Made by a program: the position numbers and the translations under genes. DNA of 5,255 nt from SIG350 sp964520895 (GTDB lineage: Bacteria > Bacillota > Clostridia > TANB77 > SIG350), in assembly GCA_964520895.1 (NCBI GenBank), contig CAZFOR010000062.1, forward strand, positions 1-5,255, read 5' to 3'. Positions within the stretch are counted from its first letter, which is position 1, and each line of letters starts with the position of its first letter. Below, one piece after another: positions 4,794 through 5,255 of this stretch. The notes beneath the pieces are model-generated. The model saw nothing but the letters and a program-made list of their open reading frames with translations, searched no databases and was not told where the DNA came from.

Positions 4794-5255
4794 CTATCCT
4801 GTTATCTCATTTACGTCTTCTATTATTATGCTTCTTGCCTCTTTCGCTAAATCATTATTCTTATATATTGAGCATATATTATTTAATTCTTGTACTGCAT
4901 TATCATAACCTTCTCTGTTAACTAAAGTTAACGCTGGTAATGGTTCATCTCTTACTATTGTTACCTTTGTTCCATTTATTGATAATATTCTCCAGCTTTC
5001 CTCTGTTGATGTTGATGTATATGTTTGGTCTTCACTATGTCCTGTTTTATCAGCTTTTGCTGTATAACTTCCTGTTCCTGGTGTATATTTGATATAATCT
5101 CCTTGTTTTAAGCTTTCCACCTTAGATCCTATTAGATTTTCTAAATCCTGCATATTTAATTCTGCTGCAATATTAAATGCTTCTTTATTTGTTACATCTG
5201 TATATTTTAAATTTCCTTCTATTATTGCCCATTGTTTAGATTCTTCTTTTTTTAT
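4794..5255 (-). CDS. Clostridial surface or prepilin-like protein, partial, ending at a premature TAG
   Basis: The frame is open from the window edge (5255) to TAG at 4794-4796, giving 153 residues with no start in view; the ATG at 5151-5153 is internal and has no ribosome binding site. The sequence contains QGDYIKYTPGTGSYTAKA, then SWRILSINGTKVTIVRDEP, and the segment GYDNAVQELNNICSIYKNND with EARSIIIEDVNEITG. This order (GDYxxY, WRIxxIxxxKVTxxxxxP, GYxNAVxxLNxxC, ARSxxIEDVxxxTG) is a familiar arrangement in large exported proteins of gut Clostridia, some of which begin with a prepilin-like signal. Those proteins continue past IEDV...TG to a YWLAS/GVRPVV end, which is exactly what lies downstream of the TAG in the same frame. 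The N-terminus, including any signal or anchor, is outside the window. Confidence 0.7.
   Translation of the reverse strand: MKKEESKQWAIIEGNLKYTDVTNKEAFNIAAELNMQDLENLIGSKVESLKQGDYIKYTPGTGSYTAKADKTGHSEDQTYTSTSTEESWRILSINGTKVTIVRDEPLPALTLVNREGYDNAVQELNNICSIYKNNDLAKEARSIIIEDVNEITG

Noticed and set aside
1..5255. CRISPR array, phage genes or a toxin-antitoxin pair
   Set aside because: No regularly spaced repeats, phage structural or integrase genes, or paired small overlapping genes are visible on either strand.

Overview
The window looks like chromosomal DNA of a low-GC Gram-positive anaerobe, most likely a member of the Clostridia. The basis is the very AT-rich sequence, strong GGAGG-type ribosome binding sites, mostly TAA stops, tRNA genes that encode their own CCA, a redox-type Hsp33, and a surface protein of a style common in clostridial genomes. 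I cannot place the species. Every gene I can support is on the minus strand, so transcription runs from position 5255 towards position 1.

Read in the direction of transcription, the window opens (5255-4392) inside a large exported or surface-type protein. Its reading frame is continuous except for one in-frame TAG codon at 4794-4796. A terminator follows at 4318-4347. Next, a well-placed promoter (4258-4286) drives a 429-residue protein with a single N-terminal membrane anchor and no recognised function. No terminator follows that gene. Instead a near-consensus promoter (2900-2928) sits just past its stop and drives tRNA-Met(CAT), which ends at a clear intrinsic terminator (2730-2762).

The middle holds a small stress block: a cold-shock protein (2385-2588) with palindromic sequence in its upstream region, a strong hairpin, and the redox chaperone Hsp33 gene hslO (1446-2321). 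A likely promoter in the 3' end of hslO then serves tRNA-Arg(CCT).

Downstream of tRNA-Arg lies what looks like an accessory stretch: an intact NADAR-family (YbiA-like) gene, a Nudix hydrolase gene that has decayed through a frameshift and an internal deletion, a terminator-like hairpin, and the left end of an IS200-type insertion sequence. The tnpA of that element runs off the window at position 1.

I see no CRISPR array, phage module or convincing new multi-gene system. The observations most worth following up are the NADAR plus broken Nudix pair, the amber-interrupted surface protein gene, and the palindromes in front of the cold-shock gene.
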